Source: Bradyrhizobium sp. 149 (GTDB lineage: Bacteria > Pseudomonadota > Alphaproteobacteria > Rhizobiales > Xanthobacteraceae). From it: a stretch of 64,000 bases of DNA. Position numbers and translations under genes: made by a program. Location: positions 310,001 to 374,000 of the forward strand of contig NZ_JADPKK010000013.1 in the NCBI RefSeq assembly GCF_023073915.1, given 5' to 3'. Under the pieces are notes generated by a model, which worked only from the letters and a program-made list of their open reading frames with translations, did not search any database and had not been told where the DNA came from. This document shows positions 8,639 to 20,296 of the stretch, piece after piece (position 1 is the first letter of the stretch; every line of letters starts with the position of its first letter).

Positions 8639-9418
8639 ATGAGCACGTTCGAACACATCATCGTCGAAAGCAAAGGCGCAGTCGGCATCATCAAGCTGAA
8701 CCGGCCGAAGCTGCTCAACGCGCTCTCCTTCGGCGTCTTCCGCGAGATCGCCGCCGCAGTCGACGATCTTGAAGCCGATGACGCCATCGGCTGCATCGTC
8801 GTGACCGGAAGCGAGAAGGCATTTGCCGCCGGCGCCGACATCAAGGAGATGCAGCCGAAAGGCTTCATCGACATGTTCTCCGAGGATTTTGCCGCGATCG
8901 GCGGCGACCGGGTCGCGCGCTGCCGCAAGCCGACGATCGCCGCGGTCGCGGGCTATGCGCTCGGCGGCGGCTGCGAGCTCGCGATGATGTGCGACTTCAT
9001 CATCGCCGCCGATACCGCCAAATTTGGCCAACCCGAAATCACGCTCGGCACCATCCCCGGCATCGGCGGTACCCAGCGCCTGACCCGTGCGATCGGCAAG
9101 TCCAAGGCGATGGATCTTTGCCTCACCGGCCGCATGATGGATGCAGCCGAAGCCGAGCGAAGCGGCCTCATCAGCCGCATCGTTCCGGCCGACAAACTGA
9201 TGGACGAGGTGATGGCCGCTGCCGAGAAGATCGCCACAATGTCGCGGCCCGCGGTCGCGATGGCCAAGGAGGCGGTCAACCGCGCCTTCGAGACCACGCT
9301 CGCCGAGGGCATGAGCGTCGAGCGCAACCTGTTCCACTCGACTTTCGCGTTGGAAGACCGCTCCGAGGGCATGGCGGCGTTCATCGAGAAGCGCAAGCCG
9401 GTGAACAAGAACCGGTAA
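8639..9418 (+). CDS. Enoyl-CoA hydratase
   Basis: This 259-residue crotonase-fold protein hydrates trans-2-enoyl-CoA to 3-hydroxyacyl-CoA in fatty acid or amino acid beta-oxidation in the cytoplasm. The oxyanion-hole motif [11 protein letters not shown] (residues ~61-71) and GGGCELAM are present. The two catalytic glutamates of true hydratases appear at E113 (GGCELA) and E133 (FGQPEITLG), with the usual 20-residue spacing. The length matches short-chain enoyl-CoA hydratases (about 257-260). It is a single gene without an obvious beta-oxidation partner nearby. GGTGGAGC precedes the ATG as RBS. Confidence 0.93.
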   Translation: MSTFEHIIVESKGAVGIIKLNRPKLLNALSFGVFREIAAAVDDLEADDAIGCIVVTGSEKAFAAGADIKEMQPKGFIDMFSEDFAAIGGDRVARCRKPTIAAVAGYALGGGCELAMMCDFIIAADTAKFGQPEITLGTIPGIGGTQRLTRAIGKSKAMDLCLTGRMMDAAEAERSGLISRIVPADKLMDEVMAAAEKIATMSRPAVAMAKEAVNRAFETTLAEGMSVERNLFHSTFALEDRSEGMAAFIEKRKPVNKNR

Positions 9419-9606
9419 GGCGAGCAAGCAGTCAGGCTGGTGTAAGGCTCTGCCGCTTTCCCGCAGAAACCCTGTGACGCACCTGCAACAAGCACGGAAT
9501 ACATGGGGTTTTTCCCCGCGGCAGTTTGCCTGCGGGACCGGCGCTGGTTAAACAGCTAAGAGGGCCACCGTCGGCGGGGGCGGACAGCCGGGATTTGTGG
9601 GATTAC

Positions 9607-11037
9607 ATGATTGGGCGTGCCGCCAGAGCTGGTCGCGTGATGACGCGGCATCGATCGGGCGTGGCTCCTGTGCTCGCGACATGGACCACGCTGGCGCTCT
9701 GTTGCGCCCTGCCCTCCGCCGCATGGGCGGAAGCGCTGCCGGAGGCGCTCGCCAAAGCCTACCAGACCAATCCACAGCTCAATGCCGAGCGTGCGCGCCA
9801 GCGCGCCACCGACGAGAACGTGCCGCAGGCGCTCGCCGGCTACCGGCCGCAGATCGTGGCAAGTCTCAGCGCCGGGCTGCAATCGGTGCGCAATCTGCTG
9901 CCCGACAACACCATCCAGACCGCCAATCTGAAGCCGTGGATCATCGGCGTCACCGTGACGCAGACCCTGTTCAACGGTTTCCGCACCGCCAACAACGTGC
10001 GCGCCGCCGAACTCCAGGTGCAGTCGGGCCGCGAGGCGCTGCGCAACGTCGGCCAGGGCGTACTGCTCGACGCGGTCACCGCCTACACCAATGTGCTCGC
10101 CAACCAGTCGCTGGTCGAGGCGCAGCGCTCCAACGTTGCCTTCCTGCGCGAAACGCTCTCGGTCACCCAGCGCCGCCTCAACGCCGGCGATGTCACGCCG
10201 ACCGACAGCGCCCAGGCCGAGGCGCGGCTCAACCGCGGGCTCGCCGATCTCAACGCCGCGGAAGTCGCGCTGGCGGTGAGCCAGGCGGTCTACGCGCAGG
10301 TCATCGGCAACGCGCCGTCGCAGCTTCGGGCCGCCGAAGTCGTCGACCGCTATCTGCCGAAGAGCCGCGAAGACGCGCTGACGATGGCGATCCGCCAGCA
10401 CCCGGCGGTAATGGCGGCGGGCTTCGACGTCGATGTCGCCTCCACCAACATCCGCGTCGCCGAAGGCGCGCTGCTGCCGAGCGCCAGCATCCAGGGCAGC
10501 GCCAGTCGCAGCCGCAACAACGACCCGACGCTCGGCACCTTCGCCGAGGACCAGGCCTCGATCGTCGCCAACGTCACCGCGCCGATCTACGACGGCGGCC
10601 AGGCCGCCGCACAGACCCGGCAGGCCAAGGAGATCACGGCACAGAGCCGGCTCGTGCTCGATCAGGTGCGCAACCAGGCGCGCACGGCGGCGGTCAGTGC
10701 GTGGGTTGCCAATGAAGGCGCCAAGATCGCGGTCTCCGCTTCCGAGTCCGAGGTGAAGGCGGCAACCGTCGCGCTCCAGGGCGTGCAGCGCGAGGCCGCC
10801 GGAGGACAGCGCACGACGGTGGACGTGCTGAATTCGCAGGCCGATTTGATTCAGGCCAAGGCCCGCCTGATCGGCGCTAATCGCGACCGCGTGATCGCCT
10901 CCTACACGCTGCTCAGCGCCGTCGGCCATCTCGACGTCAAGACCTTGAGCCTGAACACGCCGGACTATCTGCCGGAGGTGCACTACCAGCAGGTCCGCGA
11001 CGCCTGGCACGGCCTACGCACGCCATCGGGGCAGTAG
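9607..11037 (+). CDS. TolC family outer membrane efflux protein
   Basis: This is an outer membrane channel component of tripartite efflux or type I secretion systems. Two OEP domains are visible, with repeats such as ALAKAYQTNPQLNAERARQR and LTMAIRQHPAVMAAGFDVD, the motif NGFRTANNVRAAELQVQSGR, and a C-terminal RTTVDVLNSQADLIQAKARL typical of TolC. The frame extends to 9526, but I prefer the ATG at 9607 (preceded by GTGGGA) or 9640, because the hydrophobic signal sequence (VLATWTTLALCCALPSAAWA) lies just after them. It is not adjacent to a transporter; the metal RND pair 2 kb away lacks its own outer membrane factor and could use it. Confidence 0.92.
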   Translation: MIGRAARAGRVMTRHRSGVAPVLATWTTLALCCALPSAAWAEALPEALAKAYQTNPQLNAERARQRATDENVPQALAGYRPQIVASLSAGLQSVRNLLPDNTIQTANLKPWIIGVTVTQTLFNGFRTANNVRAAELQVQSGREALRNVGQGVLLDAVTAYTNVLANQSLVEAQRSNVAFLRETLSVTQRRLNAGDVTPTDSAQAEARLNRGLADLNAAEVALAVSQAVYAQVIGNAPSQLRAAEVVDRYLPKSREDALTMAIRQHPAVMAAGFDVDVASTNIRVAEGALLPSASIQGSASRSRNNDPTLGTFAEDQASIVANVTAPIYDGGQAAAQTRQAKEITAQSRLVLDQVRNQARTAAVSAWVANEGAKIAVSASESEVKAATVALQGVQREAAGGQRTTVDVLNSQADLIQAKARLIGANRDRVIASYTLLSAVGHLDVKTLSLNTPDYLPEVHYQQVRDAWHGLRTPSGQ

Positions 11038-11163
11038 ACGCCCGGAACTCTCCTGCTCGCTGCTGCGAACATCGTGCCGTCCGGTTGGCCTTCTCAAGGC
11101 GGCTCACGGCTCGCTGATGTGATACTGTCGGTTAAGTACCAATATCGAAGCGGGAGAGAAACC

Positions 11164-12126
11164 ATGCTCAGCCGACGCAGCGTCCTGCTTGCCTCCCTTG
11201 CCGCCGGAGTTGCCATGTCCAACAGAGCCCACGCACGTGCCGCGCAGCCCGCGACGCCCGTCAATTTCGACGTTCCGCTGCATGCATGCGACTGCCACAC
11301 CCATATCCACGGCGATCCCGAAAAGTTTCCGTTCTTCGCTGGGCGCGTCTACACGCCCGAGCTGGCATCTCCGGAGGAAATGGCCGCACTGCACAACGCG
11401 CTGCATATGGAACGCGTGGTGATTGTCACCCCAAGTGTCTACGGAACCGACAATTCGTCGACCTTGTTTGGCATGAAAGCACGCGGCGCCAATGCTCGCG
11501 GCGTCGCCGTGATCGATGACAAGACGCCGGAGAGCGCGCTGGACACGATGCATCAGGACGGCTTCCGCGGCGTCCGCCTCAATCTCGCGACCGGCGGCGT
11601 CAATGACCCCAATGTCGGCCGCCCCCGCTTCACCGCCGCAGTCGAGCGCATGAAGGCGCGCGGCTGGCACGTGCAGCTCTACACCACGCTGCCGATGATC
11701 TCGGCGATCAAGGAACTCGTGCTGGCTTCACCTGTGCCCGCCGTGTTCGATCATTTTGGTGGGCCCGAGGCTTCGCTCGGGCTCGAGCAGCCGGGCTTTG
11801 CCGACCTGATCGAGCTCGTCAAATCCGGCAAGGCCTATGTGAAAATCTCCGGCGCCTACCGCTCGTCGAAGCTCGCACCCGATTATCAGGACATGGTTCC
11901 CTATGCCCGCGCGCTGATCACGGCGAATGCGGACCGCGTCGTCTGGGGCACGGACTGGCCGCATCCGGATTCGAGCCGCGTCGAGGGACGCAAAGCCACC
12001 GACGTTGCGCCCCTCTATCAGATCGACGACGGCCGCCTGCTCAACCAGCTTCCGGTGTGGGCACCGGACGCAAATCTGCGCAAGAAAATTCTCGTCGACA
12101 ATCCCGCGCGACTCTACGGGTTCTGA
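11164..12126 (+). CDS. Amidohydrolase family protein (2-pyrone-4,6-dicarboxylate lactonase-like), exported
   Basis: This is a 320-residue protein from the ATG at 11164, chosen because GGGAG lies just upstream and a signal follows (MLSRRSVLLASLAAGVAM; twin-arginine-like SRRS). The metal-dependent TIM-barrel hydrolase motif CDCHTHIHGDPEKF near residues 40-54 and VWGTDWPHPDS near the C-terminus (metal-binding Asp/His) place it in the amidohydrolase-2 group, which includes lactonases and decarboxylases. The substrate cannot be told from the sequence. Export by Tat would put it in the periplasm. It has no operon partner. Confidence 0.85.
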   Translation: MLSRRSVLLASLAAGVAMSNRAHARAAQPATPVNFDVPLHACDCHTHIHGDPEKFPFFAGRVYTPELASPEEMAALHNALHMERVVIVTPSVYGTDNSSTLFGMKARGANARGVAVIDDKTPESALDTMHQDGFRGVRLNLATGGVNDPNVGRPRFTAAVERMKARGWHVQLYTTLPMISAIKELVLASPVPAVFDHFGGPEASLGLEQPGFADLIELVKSGKAYVKISGAYRSSKLAPDYQDMVPYARALITANADRVVWGTDWPHPDSSRVEGRKATDVAPLYQIDDGRLLNQLPVWAPDANLRKKILVDNPARLYGF

Positions 12127-12322
12127 GTCGCGACAGTCCGATTAGGTTCAGACGACTGCGATTTGATTCCATGCCGCGCCATGGAACTGTTGTCACGAGA
12201 GCACAACGATTTCGTCTCACACTAACGTGTTTGTGTTCCCGTTTGCTTTTCACCCGTTTGTCGAGGCGGCGATTCAACTTCACCGGTACGTACGCGGTCG
12301 CAGTTTATTTTTGTGTGGTCGC

Positions 12323-12932
12323 ATGTCTTTGTCACATTATCTTGCCGCGCTTGTCTCCGGCATTGGAATTGGTTTCACCGTCGCCGCTCCCAACGGGCCA
12401 ATGGGCATGCTGCGCATTCGGCGCACATTGGCATCGGGCATGGCCACGGGCCTCGCAGCCGGCTTCGGTGCAGCGACCGTGCATCTCACCTACAGTGCCC
12501 TTGCGGTTTTGGGACTCGGCTCACTGGCACAGCTCTGGGTCGAGGCCAACGCCGTCGGCTTCGGCATCGTCTGGGCGCTCACGCTGCTTTGGTTCGCGAT
12601 CCGGACCCACCGCAGCTCCGTCGTGCTTCAGGAAGGTGAGGTCGACGAAGTACGCCTGATACGCGCCTATCTCAGCGCCATGGCGCTCGGGCTGACCAAT
12701 CCACGGACGTCATCCTATTCCTGGCGGCGCTGCACAATCCGCCGCGGCGCCGCTGGTCGCGGGCGTCTTCTTGGGATCCGCCATCTGGTGGACCGTGCTC
12801 AGCACGATGGTGGCAACGGCGCGGTCACGGCTGACCCCGCGCATGCTGTCGATGAGCAGTCGATTAGCCAGCCTGATGCTGCTGGGCCTCGGCACCATGA
12901 TGCTGGTGCGGATCGCGCAGCGAATGCTGTGA
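12323..12932 (+). pseudogene. LysE family amino-acid exporter, two frameshifts
   Basis: The reading frame from ATG 12323 (MSLSHYLAALVSGIGIGFTV) encodes the N-terminal two thirds of a LysE/RhtB-type exporter with APNGPMGMLRIRRTL. At about 12700-12709 homology jumps to a second frame (VILFLAALHN) and at about 12735-12750 to a third (PLVAGVFLGSAIWWTVLSTM), which runs to the TGA at 12930-12932. Both jumps look like single-base losses. Joined, the pieces would give a complete ~200-residue protein, so decay is recent or the sequence carries indel errors. Intact, it would export amino acids or related metabolites through the inner membrane. Confidence 0.8.
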
Positions 12933-12941
12933 CAGGCGGCG

Positions 12942-16058
<3,117 letters not shown>

Positions 16059-16082
16059 TCAGCTCTTTTTCTTGGTAGTCGA

Positions 16083-17327
16083 TCAGCTGCCGGACGCCGC
16101 GCGGTCGATGAACAGGCTGCCTTTGGTGACGACCTGCTCGCCGGGCTTCAGATTGCTGGTGACCTCGACGAGGTTGCCATTGATGAGGCCGATCTTGATC
16201 TCGCGCAGTTCGACCGACTTGTCCTCGCGTGCGACCCAGAGGCGGACCTTGTCGGCTTCGTAGATCAAGGCCTGCTTCGGCACCGCTGGCGCGGCGCGGT
16301 CGCCAGCCGCATAGATCGTGACATTGGCGAACATCTCCGGCTTCAGCAGGCCGTCCTTGTTGTCGATGGTGGCGCGGACCAGTAGGCGGCGGGTGCTCGG
16401 ATCGATCGCGGCGGCGACGTAGTTGATCTTGGCGGTCAAGGGGCGGCCCGGCAGCGCCATCACGTTGACGCTGATGTCCTGCCCGATGCACACGGCAGCC
16501 GCATCGCTCTCGCGCACGAAGGCGGTGAGCCAGACCGTGGAGAGGTCGCCGACCACGAAGACCGGATCGCTGGCGCCGGAATTAACGTACTGGCCGGGGC
16601 CGATTTTGCGCTGCACGACCGTGCCCGCGATCGGCGAATAGATCGTGACTTCCGGATTGATGACGCCCTTGTCCTGGAAGACCTTGATGGTCTCGTCGGT
16701 GAAGCCGAGGATGCGCAGCTTGTTGCGCGCGGCCTCCAGCGCCGTCGCCGACGAGCGCATGTCGTTCTGCGCCTGAACCTGGTTCGCTTCCGCCTGCTGA
16801 TAGTCCTTCAGCGGGATGGCACGGCCCTCGTAAAGGTCCTTGGCGCGCTTGAACTGGATGTCGGCAAGATCGATCGCCGACTTCGCTTTATTCTGCGAGC
16901 TCATCGCCGCAATGAAATCGTTCTGGGCCTGCACCGTGTCGGCGGCCTCGATCGTGAACAGCGGTTGACCTTGCTTCAGCATCTCGCCGGGCTTGGCGAG
17001 CAGCTTGGTCACCCGGCCTGCATAGGGCGAAAACACCGGCGTCGAACGGTCCTCGTCGACCGCGACCTTGCCCTCCGTGACATACTCGGCGCGAAAGGTC
17101 TTGGCCTTGACCGGCTCGATCGTCAGCGTCGCCCATTCCGACGGCGTCGGCGTGAAGTTCTGCGCATTCCTGCGCGACTGGCTGGAAATCTCGGAATGGC
17201 TCTTCTCCTTGGCTCCCACACGGAGGAAGCCGTAGGCCCCGGCACCGGCGAGAGCTAGTAAAACTACGGATGTAATCACCCGCCGTTTTGTAAGCACCTG
17301 CAATCGCTTGGTATTTTCAACTACCAT
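16083..17327 (-). CDS. RND efflux periplasmic adaptor (CzcB/CusB-like membrane fusion protein)
   Basis: This 414-residue membrane fusion protein has an N-terminal membrane anchor (about residues 14-36, VITSVVLLALAGAGAYGFLR). It also has a barrel-sandwich/lipoyl half motif (YAGRVTKLLAKPGEMLKQGQ), a coiled-coil hairpin (residues ~160-215), a second lipoyl half (SPIAGTVVQRKIGPGQYV) and beta-barrel domains. It bridges the RND permease encoded 24 bp downstream and an outer membrane channel. No outer membrane gene is in the operon; the TolC-like protein at 9.6-11.0 kb is a candidate. It lacks the Met-rich or His-rich N-terminal metal chaperone motifs of some CusB/CzcB proteins. Confidence 0.9.
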   Translation of the reverse strand: MVVENTKRLQVLTKRRVITSVVLLALAGAGAYGFLRVGAKEKSHSEISSQSRRNAQNFTPTPSEWATLTIEPVKAKTFRAEYVTEGKVAVDEDRSTPVFSPYAGRVTKLLAKPGEMLKQGQPLFTIEAADTVQAQNDFIAAMSSQNKAKSAIDLADIQFKRAKDLYEGRAIPLKDYQQAEANQVQAQNDMRSSATALEAARNKLRILGFTDETIKVFQDKGVINPEVTIYSPIAGTVVQRKIGPGQYVNSGASDPVFVVGDLSTVWLTAFVRESDAAAVCIGQDISVNVMALPGRPLTAKINYVAAAIDPSTRRLLVRATIDNKDGLLKPEMFANVTIYAAGDRAAPAVPKQALIYEADKVRLWVAREDKSVELREIKIGLINGNLVEVTSNLKPGEQVVTKGSLFIDRAASGS

Positions 17328-17483
17328 TGGGCCCGGTCATGTCTGCGACGATACCGGCGGATGCCTGCCTTATCGGTCGCGCTAATAGTGCTGAATTGTG
17401 ATTTCAAACAACCTAAAAAACGCCGGGCGCCTTTCGGTTTGCGTTAAAATTTTGCGACGCGTCAGCTCCAAGTAAGCTCCGCG

Positions 17484-18896
17484 TCAGCTTCTCACCGGCC
17501 ACTGTGCCGGATGACTGCCGAGCGGCATCGCCGGACGGCTCCATTGCGCCGGCGTCTTCGACAGCAGTGCTGAATGGCGCACCGCCTTCAACGTGCCGAA
17601 GCCAGATGGCACGCTCTCGATGAATGCAGCATGTACGGCGTCCCCCGTAATATCCGGGGTGTTCAGGCCACCTTCGAGCCGTCCGAGATTCCACAGCCAG
17701 CGCCCGGTCTGCGCCAGCGACACGCGCACGTGCCAGCTGCCGCCTTCGCAGGCCTGGCGGGCCTTGGCCATCATCGCGCCGAACGCCATCAGATAGCCGG
17801 TGGCGTGGTCGAGCATCTGCGCCGGCAATTCCTTCGGTCCATCGATGCCGGCGGCCTGTCCCTCGGCATGGTTGAAGCCGGTCGTGGTCTGTACCAGCGA
17901 ATCGAAGCCGCGTCGCTCGGCCCACGGACCGGCATTGCCATAGGCCGACAGCGTCACGTAGACGATGCCGGGATTGATTTTCGCTGCGTCCTCCGGCGCG
18001 AAGCCGAGAGCGGCGAGCGCGCGCGGGCGATAGCCTTGCGAGAAGATGTCGGCGTCCTTCAACAGCGCCCTCATCTGCGCTCTGCCCGCCTCGCTCTTCA
18101 GCTCGATGAAGGCGGTGAGCTTGCCGCGGCCGGTGTCGATGGTCAGCCACGGAATGGCCGGCAGCTCGGGGCCTGAGACGAGCAGCACATCCGCGCCGTG
18201 CGCGGCGAGCGTGCGGCCGGCGACGGGGCCCGCGATGACGCGAGAGAGATCGAGCACCCGCAGGCCCGAGAGCGGACGATCGCCGGTCGACAGTGCTTGC
18301 GGCCACGGCTTCGGCGGGGCTTCGCCGATCTTCTCGATCGAGACCAGCGGCAATTCGGCGAGGGCGCGGGCCTGCGGCAGCGCCGACCATTCGTCGTAGG
18401 AACGCATCAGGGCAACGACGCCGCCCGCGGCATAGGCCGCAGTCTCGAAATCCTCGCCCTTCCATTGCATCAATGCGGCCTGCACCTTCTCGCGCTCGGG
18501 TTCGGAGCCGAGCACCTTGCAGACGGCGTCGCGATGATGCGGGAAATTGGTGTGGCAGCGGACGAAGCGGTTGTCGCCGGTCCTGTAGACGCCGGCGATG
18601 GCGTCCCAGGCGGGTGGCGGCGGCTTGTCATCGACGCGCAAATAGCGCTCGGAGCGGCATTCGACGACGACATGGCGCATGTCGACGGAGACATCCTGCA
18701 CTTCGCCGCTGCGCAATCGCCAGATTTCTACGGCGGCGAGGCCGGCGGCGGCGATCGTCGTCTGGCCGGCGACGGCGACGCGGAAGGAGGACGGGATTTG
18801 CGGCTCCTCGCCCGTTAGCCGCACGCGCGCGAGCGCGGCGGCGTCGCCGCCGGCGGAAGTCCAGATATCGCTGAGAATGCTGGCAGGGCTTTGCAT
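17484..18896 (-). CDS. CaiB/BaiF (family III) CoA transferase
   Basis: This 470-residue protein transfers CoA between carboxylic acids through an aspartyl intermediate. Two CaiB/BaiF-like segments are seen: an N-terminal one (residues ~30-160) and a second beginning PLSGLRVLDLSRVIAGPVAGRT, followed by the family-typical GYRPRALAALGFAP and YVTLSAYGNAGPWAERRGFD. It is longer than minimal members (about 400) because of the N-terminal portion. It stands alone, with a divergent small membrane-protein gene 52 bp upstream. Substrates are unknown. Confidence 0.88.
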   Translation of the reverse strand: MQSPASILSDIWTSAGGDAAALARVRLTGEEPQIPSSFRVAVAGQTTIAAAGLAAVEIWRLRSGEVQDVSVDMRHVVVECRSERYLRVDDKPPPPAWDAIAGVYRTGDNRFVRCHTNFPHHRDAVCKVLGSEPEREKVQAALMQWKGEDFETAAYAAGGVVALMRSYDEWSALPQARALAELPLVSIEKIGEAPPKPWPQALSTGDRPLSGLRVLDLSRVIAGPVAGRTLAAHGADVLLVSGPELPAIPWLTIDTGRGKLTAFIELKSEAGRAQMRALLKDADIFSQGYRPRALAALGFAPEDAAKINPGIVYVTLSAYGNAGPWAERRGFDSLVQTTTGFNHAEGQAAGIDGPKELPAQMLDHATGYLMAFGAMMAKARQACEGGSWHVRVSLAQTGRWLWNLGRLEGGLNTPDITGDAVHAAFIESVPSGFGTLKAVRHSALLSKTPAQWSRPAMPLGSHPAQWPVRS

Positions 18897-18948
18897 GGCC
18901 GCTTCTCTCCCCTAGCTTTGCGACCTTGCATTAGCACAGAGGAACGCA

Positions 18949-19236
18949 ATGGCCGCCATCGATCCCCTCACCGCAGGCGCCGTATTCATCGCAACGGCGG
19001 CAACCGACGCGGTCTATGTCATGTTCACCTCGGCCGTGATCGCGCGCAAGCGTGTGCCCGCGGCGAACTGGAGCGCGGTCTGGTACCTGCTCTCCTCCTA
19101 CGCGGTGATCAGTTACACGGAAAATGCTTTCTATGTGGCTTTCGCCGCGATCGGCTCCTGGGCCGGCGCCTACGTCTCGCTGACATTCCTGCACCGTCCG
19201 CCCGGCGGCCCGCCGGTGGGGGCGGCGCCGGAGTGA
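18949..19236 (+). CDS. Small conserved membrane protein of unknown function
   Basis: This 95-residue protein has three hydrophobic helices (residues ~8-30, ~43-63 and ~65-82), starting MAAIDPLTAGAVFIATAATD, with GAGGAACGCA as RBS. The C-terminal tail is Pro/Gly rich. I recognise no characterised family. It is divergent from the CoA transferase gene and followed by a palindromic repeat. Confidence 0.7.
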   Translation: MAAIDPLTAGAVFIATAATDAVYVMFTSAVIARKRVPAANWSAVWYLLSSYAVISYTENAFYVAFAAIGSWAGAYVSLTFLHRPPGGPPVGAAPE

Positions 19237-19255
19237 GGCCCGCTGTTTCCACACC

Positions 19256-19342
19256 GTCATTGCGAGCGAAACGAAGCAATCCAGAATCTTTCCGCGGTGA
19301 CAGTCTGGATTGCTTCGTCGCAAGAGCTCCTCGCAACGACGA
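19256..19342. repeat. Dispersed palindromic repeat, copy A
   Basis: GTCATTGCGAGCGAAACGAA is followed by CAATCCAGA, a loop containing TCTTTCCGCGGTGACAG, and an imperfect complementary arm TCTGGATTGCTTCGTCGCAA. It is closely similar to copy B at 20190-20267. The two copies flank the frameshifted SDR gene. It could form a long hairpin and act as a REP-like element. Confidence 0.8.
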
Positions 19343-19410
19343 TGTGGAGGCTTTTGGGCGTCCCTCGAAACAGCTACACTCGCTGCGACCAACAAAAAGG
19401 AAAGCCAACA

Positions 19411-20180
19411 ATGGATCTCGGTCTCAAGGGCAAGAACGCCATCGTGCTCGGCGGCACCCGCGGCATCGGGCGGGCGATTGCGGCGACGCTGGCCGGCGAA
19501 GGTACCAATGTCGCGGTGTGTGCACGCAACGCCGATCAGGTTGCCGCCACCGTCGCGGAGTTGAAGGCCAGCGGGATCCGCGCGACCGGCGGCCCGGTCG
19601 ACGTCACCGACGGCGCGGCACTGAAATCCTGGATCGAGAATGCCGCAAAGGAGCTTGGCGGCATCGACATGCTGTTCTCCAACGCGGGCGCGATGGCGCA
19701 GGGCCATGATGCCGCATCGTGGGAGCAGAATTTTCGGCTCGACCTGCTCGGCGCCGTGCATGCGTTCGACGCCGCACGGCCGTTCCTCGAGGCCAGCGGT
19801 GCGAGCAGCGGCGACGCCGCCTTCGTCATCATCTCCTCGATCTCCGCGGCGCAAGCGGACACGGCGAGTTCCTACGGCCCGATCAAGGCGGCACTGATCC
19901 ACATGGCGAAGGGGCTGGCGCGGCAGTACGCGAAGAAGAAGATCCGCGTCAACGTGGTCTCGCCCGGCACGGTCTATTTCAAGGGCGGCGTCTGGAATAC
20001 GTCGAGCAGAACATGCCAAAACGCTACGAGGATGCGCTGAGCCGCAATCCGACCGGCCGCATGGCGACGCCGCAGGAGATCGCGAGTGCGGCGGTGTTTC
20101 TGGCAAGCCCGGTGTCGTCGTTCACCACGGGCTCCAATCTGGTCGTGGATGGCGCGATCTCGAGCCGGGTGAATTTTTAG
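19411..20180 (+). pseudogene. SDR family oxidoreductase with single frameshift
   Basis: From ATG 19411 (MDLGLKGKNAIVLGGTRGIG) the protein shows the NAD(P)-binding motif GGTRGIGRAI, NAG (LFSNAGAM), the catalytic Ser (IISSISA) and the YxxxK motif (SYGPIKAALI). At about 19996 the frame breaks: the first frame ends shortly after in unrelated residues. The other forward frame continues as YVEQNMPKRYEDAL and GRMATPQEIASAAVFLASPV to the stop at 20178-20180. Restoring one base would give a full-length ~256-residue short-chain dehydrogenase. Either a genuine recent mutation or a sequencing error explains it. The catalytic core lies before the break; the cofactor-domain C-terminus lies after it. Confidence 0.82.
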
Positions 20181-20189
20181 AACATGATC

Positions 20190-20267
20190 GTCATTGCGAG
20201 CGCAGCGAAGCAATCCAGAGTCTTTCCGCGGTGACAGTCTGGATTGCTTCGCTGCGCTCGCAATGAC
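20190..20267. repeat. Dispersed palindromic repeat, copy B (30-bp perfect stem)
   Basis: The arm GTCATTGCGAGCGCAGCGAA continued by GCAATCCAGA (20190-20219) is matched exactly by its reverse complement at 20238-20267, with an 18-base loop. It starts 10 bp after the SDR stop codon and could also serve as a 3' mRNA end. It is a near-identical, more perfect version of copy A. Confidence 0.88.
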
Positions 20268-20296
20268 GGCGTGGCGACAAGCCCGCGCTACAGCCT

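Noticed and set aside
7775..9427. 550-codon minus-strand frame across the region of the enoyl-CoA hydratase
   Set aside because: It is antisense to a well-supported crotonase gene and an exported protein gene and has no recognisable domain.
17413..18465. 350-codon frame overlapping the CoA transferase
   Set aside because: It is an out-of-frame, Arg-rich translation of the CaiB/BaiF gene, which has clear family motifs.
20190..20267. Copy B repeat as a CRISPR or tRNA-like element
   Set aside because: It is a single hairpin with one related copy nearby, has no regular spacers and no cloverleaf.
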